Positions 44,516 to 55,399 of a stretch of 64,000 nucleotides of DNA are shown one piece after another. Position 1 is the first letter of the stretch. Each line of letters begins with the position of its first letter. Under the pieces are notes generated by a model that worked only from the letters and a program-made list of their open reading frames with translations, did not search any database and had not been told where the DNA came from. The position numbers and the translations under genes are program-made. Source of the stretch: Actinomycetales bacterium (GTDB lineage Bacteria > Actinomycetota > Actinomycetes > Actinomycetales > Cellulomonadaceae); assembly GCA_020444245.1 (NCBI GenBank), contig JAHLLI010000015.1, forward strand, positions 1 to 64,000, given 5' to 3'.

Positions 44516-47368
44516 GTGCGGTTCGGGGTGCTCGGGCCCGTGACCGCCCGCGACGGGGACGCCGAGGTCCCGCTCGGCGGACCGCGTCAGCGGGCGGTGC
44601 TCGCGCTGCTGCTCCGCGCGGCCGGGCGGCCGGTCCCGGCGGACCGCATCGTCGACGCGATCTGGGGCGAGGCCGCCGGGCCCGGGAGCCACGCCTCGCT
44701 GCACACCTACGTGTCCAACCTGCGCGGCGCGCTCGGCGGCGACCGGCTCGTGCGCGACCCGCACGGCTACCGCGTGGTGCTGCGCGAGGGTGACGAGCTC
44801 GACACCGACCTGTTCGCCGCGCGGGTCGAGGACGCGGGCGCGGGACGCGCCGCGACCCTGCGCGCGGCGGGGCTCAGCCGGGCGCTGGAGCTGTGGCGCG
44901 GGGAACCCTACGAGGGTCTCGACGAGGTCGGGCCGCTAGCCGCGGAGCGCGCCCGGCTGACCGAGCTGCGCACCGCGGCGGAGCTGGACCGGGTGGAGGC
45001 GCTGCTGCGAGCGGGCGAGGCACCGGTCGCCGAGGCCACCGCCGTGCGCGACCGCAACCCGCTCGACGAGCGCGCCTGGTCGCTGCTGGCCCACGCCCTG
45101 TACCGCGCCGGCCGGCAGACCGACGCGCTCGCCGCGCTGCGCGAGGTCACCCGGTCGCTGTCGGACGAGCTGGGCCTCGACCCGTCGCCCGCCCTGGTCC
45201 GGCTCGAGGAGCAGATCCTGCTGCACGACCCGGCGCTCGAGCCCGAGGGGGCCGCGCCCGCCCTCGACGTCCCGGCCTACCTGACCTCGTTCGTCGGCCG
45301 GGTCGACGAGCTCAAGAGCCTCGAGGACGCCCTCGCCCACGCCCGGCTCGTCACCGTCGTCGGGCCGGGAGGTGCGGGCAAGACCCGGCTGGCCGTCGAG
45401 GTCGCGCGGCGCCGCCACGACGTCGAGCCGGCCACCGTGCGGTTCGCGGACCTCGCGCGGGTCACCGCGGGCGAGGTCGCCCGCGCCCTGGCTGCGGCGG
45501 TCCACGCGCCCGACACCGGCGACCCGACCCGCCGGCTCGCCGCGGCTCTCGCCGGTCGGCACGTCCTGCTGGTCATCGACAACGCCGAGCACGTCGCCGA
45601 CGCGGTGGCCGAGCAGGTCGGCGCGCTGCTGGCCCGGACGGACCGCGCGACGGTGCTGGTCACCAGCCGCGTCCCGCTCGGCGTCCCCGGCGAGCGACTC
45701 GCACCGCTGGGCGGCATGGGGATCGGGGACGGCCGGGCGGGGGACGCCGAGCAGCTGTTCGCGGACCGGTGCGCCGCACGCGGAGAGGCGGTCTCACCCA
45801 CCGACCCCGAGGTCCGTGAGGTCTGCCGACGGCTGGACGGCATCCCGCTCGCCCTCGAGCTCGCGGCGGCGCGCGTGACCGTGCTCTCGCCCGCGGAGAT
45901 CCTGGGGCTGCTCGACCGCAGGTTCGCCCTCCTCGTCGACCAGGGGCAGCCCCGCGACATGCACCGCTCGTTGGAGGCCACCGTCGGGTGGAGCTACGGC
46001 CTGCTGGACGAGCGGGACCGGTCGGCGTTCGCCGCACTCGGGGTGTTCGACGGCCCGTTCACCGCTCCGGCCGCGACGGCGGTCGTGGGCGACGGCGGCG
46101 CGGCCGGGGCACCCGCCGTCCTCGACCGCCTCGTGGCGAGCTCCCTGGTGACCGCGTCCCGGGGCAGGCCGACCCGGTTCCGGCTGCTGGAGACGCTGCG
46201 GGCCTACGCGCGCGACCGGCTGGTCGAGACCGACCGCTGGGGTCTTGCGGTGGACCGGCACGACACGCACTACCTCGCCGCCGCGATCGGCTCGGCCGAC
46301 GAGCTCCTGGGCCGCGGCCGGGTGGCCACCTGCGAGCGGGTCGAGGTGGAGCTGGCCGAGTACGAGGCGGCGTTCGCCCGCCTCGTCCGCACCGACCCGG
46401 TGCGGGCGCTGCCGCTCGGCTGGACGCTGGGCAACGCGTGGCTGTTCGGCGGTCACGTGGCCGAGGCCGAGGAGCGGCTCCGCCCCGCGCTCGAGGCGAC
46501 CGAGGGCGTGCGCACCACGGCCCGCGCCGACCTGCTGATGATCGCCTCGTGGGTGGCCGTGTTCCGCAACCGGTTCGACGACGCGAGCCGGTGGACCGAC
46601 GAGGGCCTGGCGATCTACCGCGAGCACGACGACGTCCGGCGGCTCGCCTACGGCCTGGCCCGCGCCGGCCACTGGGCCTTCGGACGGGGCGACCCGGCGG
46701 GAGTGCCCCTGCTGCGCGAGGCGCTCGAGGTGTGTGCGCGCGCCGGCCTGCCCGACCTGGAGGCGTGGCCGCTCGCCCTGCTCGCCCAGGCCCGGCTGTG
46801 GTCCGGCGACGGGTCGGCCGAGGTCCGCGCGAAGCTCCTGGACGCCAGGGAGCGGTTCGGTGCGCTCGGCGAGACGTACGGGGTCATCCACGCGGACATG
46901 CTGCTGACCAGCTTCCCCCAGCTCCCGCCGGCCGAGCAGCTCAGGCTCGCCGAGGAGATGGTGGCGCTGTCCGCCGAGCCGGGCGGCGACAACCTCATGC
47001 GTCCGATCGCCCTGCACAACCTCGCCTACGCCGTCGCGAGCCAGGGGTCGCGCGAGCGCGCCGCGGGGCTCAACCGTGCCGCGGTGCGGTCCGCGGTGGC
47101 GAGCGGGACGCTCATCGACCTCGGCCTCGCGCTGTTCCAGGCGGCGCGGTTCGCCTCGGACGCCGGGCGCCACGACCGGGCCGTTGTCCTGCTCGCGGCC
47201 GGCGAGGCGCACTTCGCGATGGACGTCGCACCGTTCCAGCGAGCACAGCTCGCGGACATCGTTCCCACGGCCAGGGCTGCGCTGGGCGGCGAGCCCGTCG
47301 CGGAGCTGGAGCGGATCGGTGCCGCGATGTCGGCCGACGCCGCCGCGGCGTTCGCGGCCAGCGGCTGA
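44516..47368 (+). CDS. SARP/AfsR-type transcriptional regulator with NB-ARC ATPase
   Basis: 950 residues. OmpR-like winged helix (about 1-90), bacterial transcriptional activation domain (about 95-240), NB-ARC ATPase with Walker [12 protein letters not shown] at about 283 and Walker [13 protein letters not shown], then a long TPR-like helical C-terminus. The layout is that of AfsR-family regulators, which activate secondary metabolism or stress genes in actinomycetes. No biosynthetic cluster lies nearby, so targets are unknown. Confidence 0.9.
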   Translation: MRFGVLGPVTARDGDAEVPLGGPRQRAVLALLLRAAGRPVPADRIVDAIWGEAAGPGSHASLHTYVSNLRGALGGDRLVRDPHGYRVVLREGDELDTDLFAARVEDAGAGRAATLRAAGLSRALELWRGEPYEGLDEVGPLAAERARLTELRTAAELDRVEALLRAGEAPVAEATAVRDRNPLDERAWSLLAHALYRAGRQTDALAALREVTRSLSDELGLDPSPALVRLEEQILLHDPALEPEGAAPALDVPAYLTSFVGRVDELKSLEDALAHARLVTVVGPGGAGKTRLAVEVARRRHDVEPATVRFADLARVTAGEVARALAAAVHAPDTGDPTRRLAAALAGRHVLLVIDNAEHVADAVAEQVGALLARTDRATVLVTSRVPLGVPGERLAPLGGMGIGDGRAGDAEQLFADRCAARGEAVSPTDPEVREVCRRLDGIPLALELAAARVTVLSPAEILGLLDRRFALLVDQGQPRDMHRSLEATVGWSYGLLDERDRSAFAALGVFDGPFTAPAATAVVGDGGAAGAPAVLDRLVASSLVTASRGRPTRFRLLETLRAYARDRLVETDRWGLAVDRHDTHYLAAAIGSADELLGRGRVATCERVEVELAEYEAAFARLVRTDPVRALPLGWTLGNAWLFGGHVAEAEERLRPALEATEGVRTTARADLLMIASWVAVFRNRFDDASRWTDEGLAIYREHDDVRRLAYGLARAGHWAFGRGDPAGVPLLREALEVCARAGLPDLEAWPLALLAQARLWSGDGSAEVRAKLLDARERFGALGETYGVIHADMLLTSFPQLPPAEQLRLAEEMVALSAEPGGDNLMRPIALHNLAYAVASQGSRERAAGLNRAAVRSAVASGTLIDLGLALFQAARFASDAGRHDRAVVLLAAGEAHFAMDVAPFQRAQLADIVPTARAALGGEPVAELERIGAAMSADAAAAFAASG

Positions 47369-47450
47369 CCGGGCTCGGGCCGGCACGGCCGCCACCGGGG
47401 CCGCGGGCACCCGGCCGCGGGCACGCCCGCAGCCTGGGAGGATGTCCGCC

Positions 47451-47846
47451 ATGACCGACACCGCCCCGAGCTTCTACCAGGAGGTCGGCGGCGCCGAGAC
47501 CTTCGCGCTGCTGGTCGAGCGGTTCTACGCCGGCGTGGCCACCGACGAGCTGCTGCGCCCGATGTACCCCGAGGACGACCTGGGCCCGGCCGCCGACCGG
47601 CTGAGGATGTTCCTCGAGCAGTACTGGGGCGGGCCCGACACGTACTCCGCCACCCGCGGGCACCCACGGCTGAGGATGCGGCACGCGCCGTTCCCGGTGG
47701 GCCCGGCCGCGCGGGACCGGTGGCTGGTCCACATGCGGGCCGCGGTCGACTCCCTCGGGCTCGCGCCGATCCACCAGGCCACGCTCTGGGACTACCTCGA
47801 GCGGGCGGCGCACTCGATGGTCAACACGTTCGAGGAGGGCCGGTGA
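47451..47846 (+). CDS. Group II truncated haemoglobin (GlbO-like)
   Basis: 131 residues. [22 protein letters not shown], then [15 protein letters not shown], the proximal-His region LRMRHAPF and a Trp at the G8 position (RDRWLVHM), typical of trHbO. Binds haem and oxygen or handles peroxide and NO. An in-frame ATG at 47442 lies too close to GGGAG; 47451 is preferred. Overlaps the tesB start by GTGA. Confidence 0.88.
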   Translation: MTDTAPSFYQEVGGAETFALLVERFYAGVATDELLRPMYPEDDLGPAADRLRMFLEQYWGGPDTYSATRGHPRLRMRHAPFPVGPAARDRWLVHMRAAVDSLGLAPIHQATLWDYLERAAHSMVNTFEEGR

Positions 47847-48703
47847 GCAAGCGGCTCCGACGTGTGCTCGACGCGCTCCAGCTGACCCCGACCGGCCCGG
47901 ACGAGTTCACCGGCGGCAACCTGCCGATGCCGCACGGCCGGCTCTACGGCGGCCAGGTCCTCGCCCAGGCGCTCCTCGCCGCGGCGGCGACCGTCCCGGA
48001 CGACCAGCCGGCCCCGCGTCTGCCGCACTCCGTGCACGGGTACTTCCTGCGGCCAGGCGCCGTCGACGTGCGCGTGACGTTCGCCGTCGAACGGTTGCGC
48101 GACGGGCGGTCGTTCACCGCCCGTCGGACCCACGCGCTCCAGCGCGGACGACCGATCCTGTCGATGATCTCCTCGTTCCAGCTCGACCAGCCGGGCCTGG
48201 ACCACCAGGCGACGGCCCCGCAGGTGCCCGACGCCGAGGACGTCGAGCCCAGCGACGACCAGCTCACCACGCTGGACCACCCGTTGGCCACGTTCTGGGG
48301 CCGGTACGGGGCGTTCGACATCCGCCACATCGAGGCGCAGGTCTACCTGCGGCCCGGCCAGGCGACGACCGACGTCCAGCACGTCTGGATGCGGGCCCGC
48401 TCCCCGCTGCCCGACGACCAGGTGCTGCACCGGGCGCTGCTCGCCTACGCGTGCGACCAGGTCGTGCTCGAGCCGGTGCTGCGGCGCCACGGGCGCAGCT
48501 GGGCGACCGAGGGGCTGTCCATCGCGAGCCTGGACCACGCGATGTGGTGGCACCGGCCGGTGCGCGCGGACGAGTGGCTGCTGTACGAGCAGGCCTCGCC
48601 CAGCGCGCACGGCGGTCGCGGTCTGGGCACCGCGCGGGTGTTCGACCGGTCAGGGGTGCTGGTCGCGACGATCGCCCAGGAGGGCATGGTCCGGGTGCCC
48701 TGA
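47843..48703 (+). CDS. tesB: Acyl-CoA thioesterase II
   Basis: 286 residues, double hotdog fold. [11 protein letters not shown] near 33-43, [11 protein letters not shown], and C-terminal [32 protein letters not shown] with the catalytic Asp. Hydrolyses acyl-CoA. GTG start overlaps the haemoglobin stop. Confidence 0.92.
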   Translation: MSKRLRRVLDALQLTPTGPDEFTGGNLPMPHGRLYGGQVLAQALLAAAATVPDDQPAPRLPHSVHGYFLRPGAVDVRVTFAVERLRDGRSFTARRTHALQRGRPILSMISSFQLDQPGLDHQATAPQVPDAEDVEPSDDQLTTLDHPLATFWGRYGAFDIRHIEAQVYLRPGQATTDVQHVWMRARSPLPDDQVLHRALLAYACDQVVLEPVLRRHGRSWATEGLSIASLDHAMWWHRPVRADEWLLYEQASPSAHGGRGLGTARVFDRSGVLVATIAQEGMVRVP

Positions 48704-48733
48704 GCCTCGCGGGGCGGCCGGACGACGGGTCGT

Positions 48734-48762
48734 GAGCCGTCGCCCGGCGCGCGCGACGGCTC
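48734..48762 (+). terminator. Hairpin terminator after tesB
   Basis: GAGCCGTCGC and GCGACGGCTC form a ten-base-pair perfect stem with a nine-base loop, 31 bases past the tesB stop and 22 bases before the next gene. Confidence 0.55.
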
Positions 48763-48783
48763 GCGAGCCCTGACACTGAGCCG

Positions 48784-50289
48784 ATGGCCGACCAGCTGCA
48801 CTGCGCCGTCACCGGAGTCACCGGCTACGTCGGCGGCCGCCTGGTGCCCGAGCTGCTCGCCGCCGGGCACCGGGTGCGGGCGATCGCCCGGAACCCCACC
48901 CGGCTGCGGGACCGCCCGTGGTACCCGCAGGTCGACGCGGTCGAGGCCGACGCCGGAGACCTGGACCGGATCCGCGAGGCGCTCACCGGCGTCGACGTCG
49001 CCTACTACCTGATCCACTCGCTGGGCAGCGGGCGCCGGTTCGAGGCCCGCGACCGGCACGTCGCGCTGACGTTCGCGCGGGCGGCCCGGGAGGCCGGGGT
49101 GCGGCGCATCGTGTACCTGGGCGGGCTCCACCCGGACACCGAGGAGCTCTCGCCCCACATGGAGTCCCGCAAGGAGGTCGGCGAGATCCTGCTCGCCAGC
49201 GGGGTGCCCACCGCGGTGCTCCGCGCCGCCGTGATCCTCGGCTCCGGCTCGGCCTCCTTCGAGATGATGCGCTACCTCACCGAACGTCTGCCCGCGATGA
49301 CCACACCGAAGTGGGTCGAGAACCGGATCCAGCCGATCGCGATCCGCGACGTCCTGCACTACCTGGTCGGCGCGGCGAGCATGCCGCCGGAGGTCAACCG
49401 GTCCTTCGACATCGGCGGGCCCGACGTGCTGACCTACCGCCAGATGATGCAGCGCTACGCCGCGGTCGCCGGCCTGCGGCCCCGGCTGATCGTGCCGGTC
49501 GGGGTGCTGACGCCACGGTTGTCCAGCCTGTGGGTCTCCCTGGTCACCCCGGTGCCCGCGTCGATCGCCCGGCCGCTGGTCGAGTCCCTGATCCACGAGG
49601 TGGTGTGCACCGAGCACGACATCGCCGAGTGGGTCCCCGAGCCCCCGGGCGGCACGGCCGGCTTCGAGCGGGCGGTCGAGCTGGCCCTGGCCAAGATCGC
49701 CGGCGCGGACGTGGCGACCCGGTGGTCCTCGGCCTCGGTGCCGGGTGCGCCCAGCGACCCGCTGCCGTCCGACCCGGACTGGGCCGGGGGCTCGCTGTAC
49801 CGCGACGAGCGCGAGATCGACGTCGCCGCGCCCCCGGACGTGGTCTGGCAGGTCCTGCTCTCGCTGGGCGGCGAGCGTGGCTGGTACTCCTGGCCGCTGG
49901 CGTGGCAGGTCCGCGGCCTCATCGACCGGCTGGCCGGCGGGCCGGGTCTGCGCCGCGGGCGCCGTGACCCACGGCGGCTGTGGGTGGACGACGCGGTGGA
50001 CTTCTGGCGGGTGGAGGAGGTGGTCCCCGGCCGCCTGCTGAGGTTGCGCGCCGAGATGCGCCTGCCCGGACTGGCGTGGCTGGAGCTCGAGGTGATCCCG
50101 GCGGGGTCCGGGAGCCGGCTGCGCCAGTCGGCGATCTTCCACCCTCAGGGTCTGGGCGGGCACCTGTACTGGTGGGCGGTCTCGCCGTTCCACGGCGTGG
50201 TGTTCGGGTCGATGCAGCGTGGGATGGCCGCCGACGCGGAGCGCCTGGTCACCGGCCGCGCAGCGCGGCCCGCAGCTCCGCGGGGCTGA
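48784..50289 (+). CDS. NAD(P)H-binding SDR fused to DUF2867 domain
   Basis: 501 residues. N-terminal atypical SDR/NmrA-like Rossmann domain (VTGVTGYVGGRLVPELL at 9-25, YYLIHSLGSG), then a C-terminal DUF2867 START-like domain (REIDVAAPPDVVWQVLLSLGGERGWY, LRLRAEMRLPGLAWLELEV). GACACT six bases before the ATG and no Shine-Dalgarno suggest a leaderless start. Reaction unknown. Overlaps the convergent panE-like gene by 41 bases. Confidence 0.85.
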   Translation: MADQLHCAVTGVTGYVGGRLVPELLAAGHRVRAIARNPTRLRDRPWYPQVDAVEADAGDLDRIREALTGVDVAYYLIHSLGSGRRFEARDRHVALTFARAAREAGVRRIVYLGGLHPDTEELSPHMESRKEVGEILLASGVPTAVLRAAVILGSGSASFEMMRYLTERLPAMTTPKWVENRIQPIAIRDVLHYLVGAASMPPEVNRSFDIGGPDVLTYRQMMQRYAAVAGLRPRLIVPVGVLTPRLSSLWVSLVTPVPASIARPLVESLIHEVVCTEHDIAEWVPEPPGGTAGFERAVELALAKIAGADVATRWSSASVPGAPSDPLPSDPDWAGGSLYRDEREIDVAAPPDVVWQVLLSLGGERGWYSWPLAWQVRGLIDRLAGGPGLRRGRRDPRRLWVDDAVDFWRVEEVVPGRLLRLRAEMRLPGLAWLELEVIPAGSGSRLRQSAIFHPQGLGGHLYWWAVSPFHGVVFGSMQRGMAADAERLVTGRAARPAAPRG

Positions 50290-51253
50290 GGGCGGGCGAG
50301 CCTCGGCCGGCGCGCTCCGCGTCGTGCACGAGCTCGACGATCCGCCGGTTGACCGGGGCGTCGACGCCGGACCGCCGTGCGAGCGCGACGATCTCACCGT
50401 TGAGGTGGTCCACCTCGGTGGGGCGGCCGCGGGTGAGGTCCTCCCACATCGACGAGCGCGCCTGCGCGTCGGCCGGGAGCCGGGCCGCCAGCAGACGGCG
50501 CGCGAGCGGGTCGGGCAGACGCAGCACCCGCAGCATGAGACCCGGCGCGACACCGCGCACCCGGCCGGGACGGATGCCGGCCACACGGAGCACGGCGATC
50601 CCCTCCGCCAGCAGGGCGGCCACCACCTGCCGGTAGCCCGGCCGCGCCATCAGGTCGCGGGTCGGCGCATCGGACAGCGCGCTGATCGCGTTGTTGAGGT
50701 TGACCAGGAGCTTGGCCCATTGCGCGGGCGCGATGGCGCCCGTGGTGCGGACGGTCAGGCCGGCGCGGCGCAGCGCGTCGACCAGCGCGCGGTCGACGGG
50801 CTCCTCGATGGTCAGAGCCCCGTCGAGGCCGCAGTGGAACGCCCCGTCCCCGCGCGCGACGACGTTGAAGTCGACGACGGCGCCGAGCACCGTGTGCCCG
50901 GGGAGCGCGGAGCGCAGCACCGGGACGTTGCGGACGCCGTTCTGCAGGCTGAGCACCACGGCTCCGGGCGCCAGCACCCGGGCCAGGATCTCGGCGGCCT
51001 GCGGGGTCTGGGCGCTCTTGACGCACACCGCCACCACGTCGGCTGCGGCAAGCACGTCGTCGTCGGTGGTCACCTGGAGGTCGGTGACCGCGACGGCGAC
51101 CGTGCCACGCCGGTCGCTGAGTGTCATGCCGTGCTCGGCCAGCTCGTCGACCACCCGCTGTCGGCCGACGAAGGTCACGTCGGTGCCGGCTGCGACCAGA
51201 CGCCCTCCGACGTAGCAGCCGATCGACCCGGCGCCCAGCACCCCGACCCGCAC
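50249..51253 (-). CDS. panE: Ketopantoate reductase family protein (2-dehydropantoate 2-reductase)
   Basis: 334 residues from GTG 51253. N-terminal VGVLGAGSIGCYVGGRL dinucleotide site, CVKSAQT, catalytic Lys in WAKLLVNLNNAI, and the C-terminal Ser-Met/Glu region RSSMWEDLTRGRPTEVDHLNG typical of ApbA/PanE. Reduces 2-dehydropantoate with NADPH in CoA synthesis, though several paralogues exist with other substrates. Seven bases after the thioesterase stop, so probably co-transcribed. Confidence 0.85.
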   Translation of the reverse strand: MRVGVLGAGSIGCYVGGRLVAAGTDVTFVGRQRVVDELAEHGMTLSDRRGTVAVAVTDLQVTTDDDVLAAADVVAVCVKSAQTPQAAEILARVLAPGAVVLSLQNGVRNVPVLRSALPGHTVLGAVVDFNVVARGDGAFHCGLDGALTIEEPVDRALVDALRRAGLTVRTTGAIAPAQWAKLLVNLNNAISALSDAPTRDLMARPGYRQVVAALLAEGIAVLRVAGIRPGRVRGVAPGLMLRVLRLPDPLARRLLAARLPADAQARSSMWEDLTRGRPTEVDHLNGEIVALARRSGVDAPVNRRIVELVHDAERAGRGSPALSPAELRAALRGR

Positions 51254-51260
51254 CGGCGGC

Positions 51261-51749
51261 TCACCTGCCGCCGCGGCGACGGAACTCGATGGGCGGCTCG
51301 AGGTAGGGCTGCCAGGCCTCGCGTTCGGCGGCGCCGAGCCGCCGCGGACGACCCGTGGCGGCATCCACCACGACGATCGTGGTGCGCGCGTTCACGTGCG
51401 GCACCGGCTCGCTCGGCGCTGCCCCCGGGCGGTGGTCGGCCGGGGCCATGATCCGGTAGCAGACGTCGATGCTGGCACCGCCGAGGCGACCGATCCACAG
51501 CTCCACGGTCACCGGGTCGCGGTGGTAGCCGATCGGCAGGAGGTACTCGACCTCGGTCGACACGACGAACGTGTGGGTCGCGGCGTCGGGTCCCGACTCG
51601 AGCACCGCGGTCTGCGCCGAGTCCGGGCCGTGGCGCCAGAACGCCGCGATCCGGGCCTCCTCCAGGAGCCTGAGCACCTCGACGTTGTTGACGTGCCCGT
51701 AGGCGTCGAGATCCGCCCATCGGAGCGTCACCGGCACCTGCAGCCTCAT
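51261..51749 (-). CDS. Hotdog-fold acyl-CoA thioesterase (4HBT family)
   Basis: 162 residues. LRWADLDAYGHVNNVEVLRLLEEARIA contains the 4HBT active-site Asp. GGGAGGA before the ATG. Overlaps the dynamin-like gene upstream by ATGA. Longer frame to 52256 rejected. Acyl substrate unknown. Confidence 0.87.
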   Translation of the reverse strand: MRLQVPVTLRWADLDAYGHVNNVEVLRLLEEARIAAFWRHGPDSAQTAVLESGPDAATHTFVVSTEVEYLLPIGYHRDPVTVELWIGRLGGASIDVCYRIMAPADHRPGAAPSEPVPHVNARTTIVVVDAATGRPRRLGAAEREAWQPYLEPPIEFRRRGGR

Positions 51750-53380
51750 CGTTCCTCCCGTCGTCCGCGTCGCGACCGCTTGGTGGCCGCGCGCCCTGCC
51801 GCCTCTCGGCACGCCGCATGGTGGGCTACGAGCTGCGCCACCGGAGCCACCACCCGGGTGTCGGCGACCTCGACGACCGCGCGCCGCAGCCCGGCCGAGG
51901 CTCGCGCCGCCGCACGCCGGGCACCGACGGACGCCGCGACGCGCCCGGCCCCGGCGAGCAGCAGGCCGAGCACCACCCCGCCGAGCGCCAGCGCGGTCGG
52001 CAGGGGTACCGCTCCGACCATCGGGGTCTCGGGCGCCGGCAGGCGGAGCGCGTCCAGCCCGGCCAGTGCCGCGAGCCACAGCCCGCCCCCTACCGCGACG
52101 GCGAGCAGCACCCACTGGAACCAGCCGACCACCGACCACCACAGCGGGCGTCGCTCGCGTGCGACCGGCGTGCGGGCCACCGCCCGGTCGAGGTCGTCGG
52201 TCAGCGCGGAGCCCGGGCCGTCGTCCGGCTCGGCGGCCCGGATCGCCGCGCGCCATGCGTCCGGCAACCCGGCTCCGGCGCGGTCTCGCCAGTCCCGGAC
52301 CGCCCCCGCCGCGCGGGCCCGCTCGGCCGGCCCCGCCGGAGGTAGTGACGTCCGTGCGACCTCGTCACGTGCCCGGGCCGGGCCGAGGTGGATCCTGTGC
52401 AACGGGTCGGCCCGCAGCCGGGACAGCCAGCGGGTGGGCGGCCAGCCCGTCGCGAGCCGCGCGGACAGGCGGTAGGACCCCGCGGCCGCCTCGACCACGG
52501 TGGGCACGCCGGCCGCCTCGCTCAGCGCGTCGACCAGGTCGCGGTCCGCTGTCGGCGGGCCCGCCGGGGCGTCACCGCAGCGCACGAGCACCTGGGCCGC
52601 GAGGGCGTCGACGTCGGCGGCGAGCCGTTCGCGGTGCGCCTCGTGCCGGGCCGCGGCGTCCGCCAGGGCGGCGCGCAGGTCGTCGACGCCTTCGCCGGTG
52701 CGCGCGGACACGGGCAGCACCCGTACGCCGTCCAGACCGTCCTCGGCGAGCAGCCGGCGCGCATCGGCGAGCGTGGCCCTGACCTCGTCCGGTTCGAGGC
52801 GGTCGACCTGGTTGAGCACGATGAGCAGCACGTCGCGGTGCGTGGTCAGGGACCGCAGGTACCGCTCGTGCACCGCCGCGTCGGCGTACTTCTGCGGGTC
52901 GAGCACCCAGACCATGAGGTCCACTAGCCCGATCAGTCGCTCGGCCTCCAGGCGGTGCTCGGTGCGCACCGAGTCGTGGTCGGGCAGGTCGAGCAGCACC
53001 AGCCCCGAGGGTTGTCCGGCCGGCCGGGCGACGCGCTCGCGCACGGCGAGCCAGTCCAGCAGCGGGCCCGCGTCGCGCACGCCGTGCACCACGGCCATCG
53101 CCTCGGCGGTGGTCGGACGCAGCACGTCGACGGTCGCCACCTGCTCCCCGACCAGGGCGTTGACCAGGGACGACTTCCCCGAGCCGGTCGCGCCGGCGAC
53201 GGCGACCACGGTGTGCTGCTCGGACAGGCGCAGCCGCTCCCCGGCTCGCCGGGCCAGGGCCCTCGTCTGGTCCACGAGCTCGGCGGGCAGCACGTCGGGG
53301 CCCGCGGCGACGGCGTGCTCCACGGCCTCGCCCAACGCGGCCAGCCGGTCGGCGATCAGGACCACAGTCGCCTCCACCAT
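51746..53380 (-). CDS. Dynamin-like GTPase B1
   Basis: 544 residues. G1 GATGSGKSS at 63-71, G2-like LRPTT, G3 DLPDHDS at 131-137, DPQKYAD at 161-167, G4 LNQVD at 189-193. After a helical middle there are two hydrophobic segments (about 405-430 and 455-480) and a basic C-terminus. Such actinomycete pairs (compare Streptomyces DynA/DynB, mycobacterial IniA/IniC) remodel or seal membranes. Starts inside the end of the A1 gene (25-base overlap). Confidence 0.83.
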   Translation of the reverse strand: MVEATVVLIADRLAALGEAVEHAVAAGPDVLPAELVDQTRALARRAGERLRLSEQHTVVAVAGATGSGKSSLVNALVGEQVATVDVLRPTTAEAMAVVHGVRDAGPLLDWLAVRERVARPAGQPSGLVLLDLPDHDSVRTEHRLEAERLIGLVDLMVWVLDPQKYADAAVHERYLRSLTTHRDVLLIVLNQVDRLEPDEVRATLADARRLLAEDGLDGVRVLPVSARTGEGVDDLRAALADAAARHEAHRERLAADVDALAAQVLVRCGDAPAGPPTADRDLVDALSEAAGVPTVVEAAAGSYRLSARLATGWPPTRWLSRLRADPLHRIHLGPARARDEVARTSLPPAGPAERARAAGAVRDWRDRAGAGLPDAWRAAIRAAEPDDGPGSALTDDLDRAVARTPVARERRPLWWSVVGWFQWVLLAVAVGGGLWLAALAGLDALRLPAPETPMVGAVPLPTALALGGVVLGLLLAGAGRVAASVGARRAAARASAGLRRAVVEVADTRVVAPVAQLVAHHAACREAAGRAATKRSRRGRREER

Positions 53381-55206
53381 GCCCGCAGACCGCGCTCGGG
53401 CGTCTGGTCGCCCCTGCCCCTGCGGCCGTCCTCACGCTCCGCGGACCGGCCTCGCACGTCCGTGGTCGACGGGGCCTCGGGAACCGGGACGCGGGCGAGG
53501 GCGGCGCGCAGGGCCGTCCCGTCCACGCCGACGTCGAGGGCGTCCAGTGGCGTGGTGGCGCGCGCGGCCTCCTCGGCCAGGAGCTGTTCGACGCGCGCGA
53601 CCAGGTCCGCCTCGGCGACCCGGGTCAGGCGCCGTACGGCGTCGTCGCCGAAGATCGCCTCCAGCAGGCGCTGTGCGAGCACCGCGCTGCCGCCGGCGAC
53701 GCCGACCTCGGCCCCGGTCAGCCCACCGGTGTGCGCGAAGATCACGATCATCAGGGCGGCCCCGAGCCCGTTCACGCCGAACGACAGCACCCGGGCGGTG
53801 ACCCGGCGGTCGGCGCCCTCGGTCGCGACCAGGTCCAGCACGCCGCCCTGCCAGTCGCGCACCTGGGCCGCCGTGCGGTCGCGCAGGTCCGGCGACGAGC
53901 GTGCCAGCCGCAGCCCGTCCAGGAGCCGCGCCCCGGCCGGGTCGGCGTGCCAGGTGGTCCAGACACGCTCGGCGGCGCGGTCCGCGGCGTCGACCACCAC
54001 GTCCACCAGCCCGGCTCCGATCGCCGCGGTGACCGGCTCGGGTGGTCGCTTGCCTCGCAGGCCCGCGGAGATCCGGTCACGCCAGGTGCTGACCTTGGCC
54101 TCCAGCGTGCGCAGCAGCTCCCCGGTGCCGATGAACTCCTGCCAGCGGGCCAGCACCTCGCCACGCAGCATGGTGCCGTCGGACGCGAGCTCGTCGACGC
54201 GGGCCGCGGCGTCGGCGTAGGCCTGGATGGCCGTCTCTCCCAACCAGTGGGCGTGGGCGACCTGGGCGTCAGCGGCCTCGGCGAGGCGTGGGACGCGGGT
54301 CATCAGGTCCAGCACCGCACCGTGCACCGTGGACCGGGCGAGGCGTTCGCGCGAACCGGCGTCGGCGGCCAGCCCGTGCAGCCAGTCGGCGACCTCAACC
54401 ACGGCCTGGGGTGGCAGCAGCCCGCCGGCGAGCTCGGCCTCGGGGACCGTCAGCAGCCGGGCTCCGGCCAGGCCGTGCTCGACGAGCATCCGCCCGAGGT
54501 CCGCGCGGACGGCGTCCCGCTCCTCCGGCTCGAGCCGGTCCAGCACCACGCCCACGGCCGCGCGGCGCGCCGCGGCCTGCGCGAGCAGGTCCCACGGCAC
54601 CGCGTCGGCATAGCGGGCCGCGGTGGTGCAGAACACCCACAGGTCGGCGGCGCCCAGCAGCTGTGCGCCGAGCTCGCGGTTCTCCGCGACCACCGAGTCG
54701 ATGTCGGGCGCGTCCAGGAGCGCCAGGCCTCGGGGCACCGCCGGGTGGCCGACGAGCCGCAGGCTGCGGGGGCCCTCGCCCTCACCCTGCCAGCGCGACA
54801 GCCCGGGCAGGACGCGGTCGCCGACGAACCACGCCTGGTCGTCCGGGTGGTGCACCAGCACGGGCGACCGCGTCGTGGGCCGCAGCACCCCAGCGGGGCT
54901 GACCACGGCCCCGACCAGCGAGTTCACCAGCGTCGACTTGCCCGCGCCCGTCGAGCCGCCGACCACCGCGAGCAGCGGCGCCCCCATCTGGCGGACTCGC
55001 GGCAGCAGGTGGTCGTCTAGCTGGGCGAGCACGCGCGCGGCCTCGGCCCGCGCTTCCTCGACCCCGGCCACCTCCAGCGGCAACCGCAGGTCGGCCACGG
55101 CAGCCCGCAGGGCGGCGAGCCCCGCGGCCAGGTCACGCTCGGGCCCGGCGAGGCCGGGGTCGGGCGCGCCGTCCTCCCGACCCGGTGCCGTCCCTGGACT
55201 GCTCAC
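53356..55206 (-). CDS. Dynamin-like GTPase A1
   Basis: 616 residues from a GTG with CATGAT six bases upstream. G1 GGSTGAGKST at about 83-92, LRPTTRSPVLVHH, G3 LLDAPDIDS near 165, and ADLWVFCTTAARYADAVPW. The G4 position reads LDRLEP rather than NKxD. Helical stalk, then a glycine-rich hydrophobic segment (about 445-480). Partner of B1. A frame to 55275 adds 23 Arg/Ser-rich residues and is not preferred. Confidence 0.82.
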   Translation of the reverse strand: MSSPGTAPGREDGAPDPGLAGPERDLAAGLAALRAAVADLRLPLEVAGVEEARAEAARVLAQLDDHLLPRVRQMGAPLLAVVGGSTGAGKSTLVNSLVGAVVSPAGVLRPTTRSPVLVHHPDDQAWFVGDRVLPGLSRWQGEGEGPRSLRLVGHPAVPRGLALLDAPDIDSVVAENRELGAQLLGAADLWVFCTTAARYADAVPWDLLAQAAARRAAVGVVLDRLEPEERDAVRADLGRMLVEHGLAGARLLTVPEAELAGGLLPPQAVVEVADWLHGLAADAGSRERLARSTVHGAVLDLMTRVPRLAEAADAQVAHAHWLGETAIQAYADAAARVDELASDGTMLRGEVLARWQEFIGTGELLRTLEAKVSTWRDRISAGLRGKRPPEPVTAAIGAGLVDVVVDAADRAAERVWTTWHADPAGARLLDGLRLARSSPDLRDRTAAQVRDWQGGVLDLVATEGADRRVTARVLSFGVNGLGAALMIVIFAHTGGLTGAEVGVAGGSAVLAQRLLEAIFGDDAVRRLTRVAEADLVARVEQLLAEEAARATTPLDALDVGVDGTALRAALARVPVPEAPSTTDVRGRSAEREDGRRGRGDQTPERGLRAWWRRLWS

Positions 55207-55399
55207 CCGACGATCATGCCCTGACAGCTCCGCCCAGGACGACCGGCGCGACCGCTTCTTGCTGCCCGGCCCCACCGGTCACCTTCCGAGGCTTGTTCTC
55301 CCCATCCCCCGTCCCCCGATGCTCGGTCGCCTCCAGGTATCGCCCTCTCTCCCCCACCCCCACCGATGCCTGACCCCTCGGGAACTCGGTATGCCTCTT

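Noticed and set aside
45794-47461. 555-residue minus-strand ORF inside the SARP gene
   Set aside because: Mirror frame of a full-length SARP/NB-ARC regulator.
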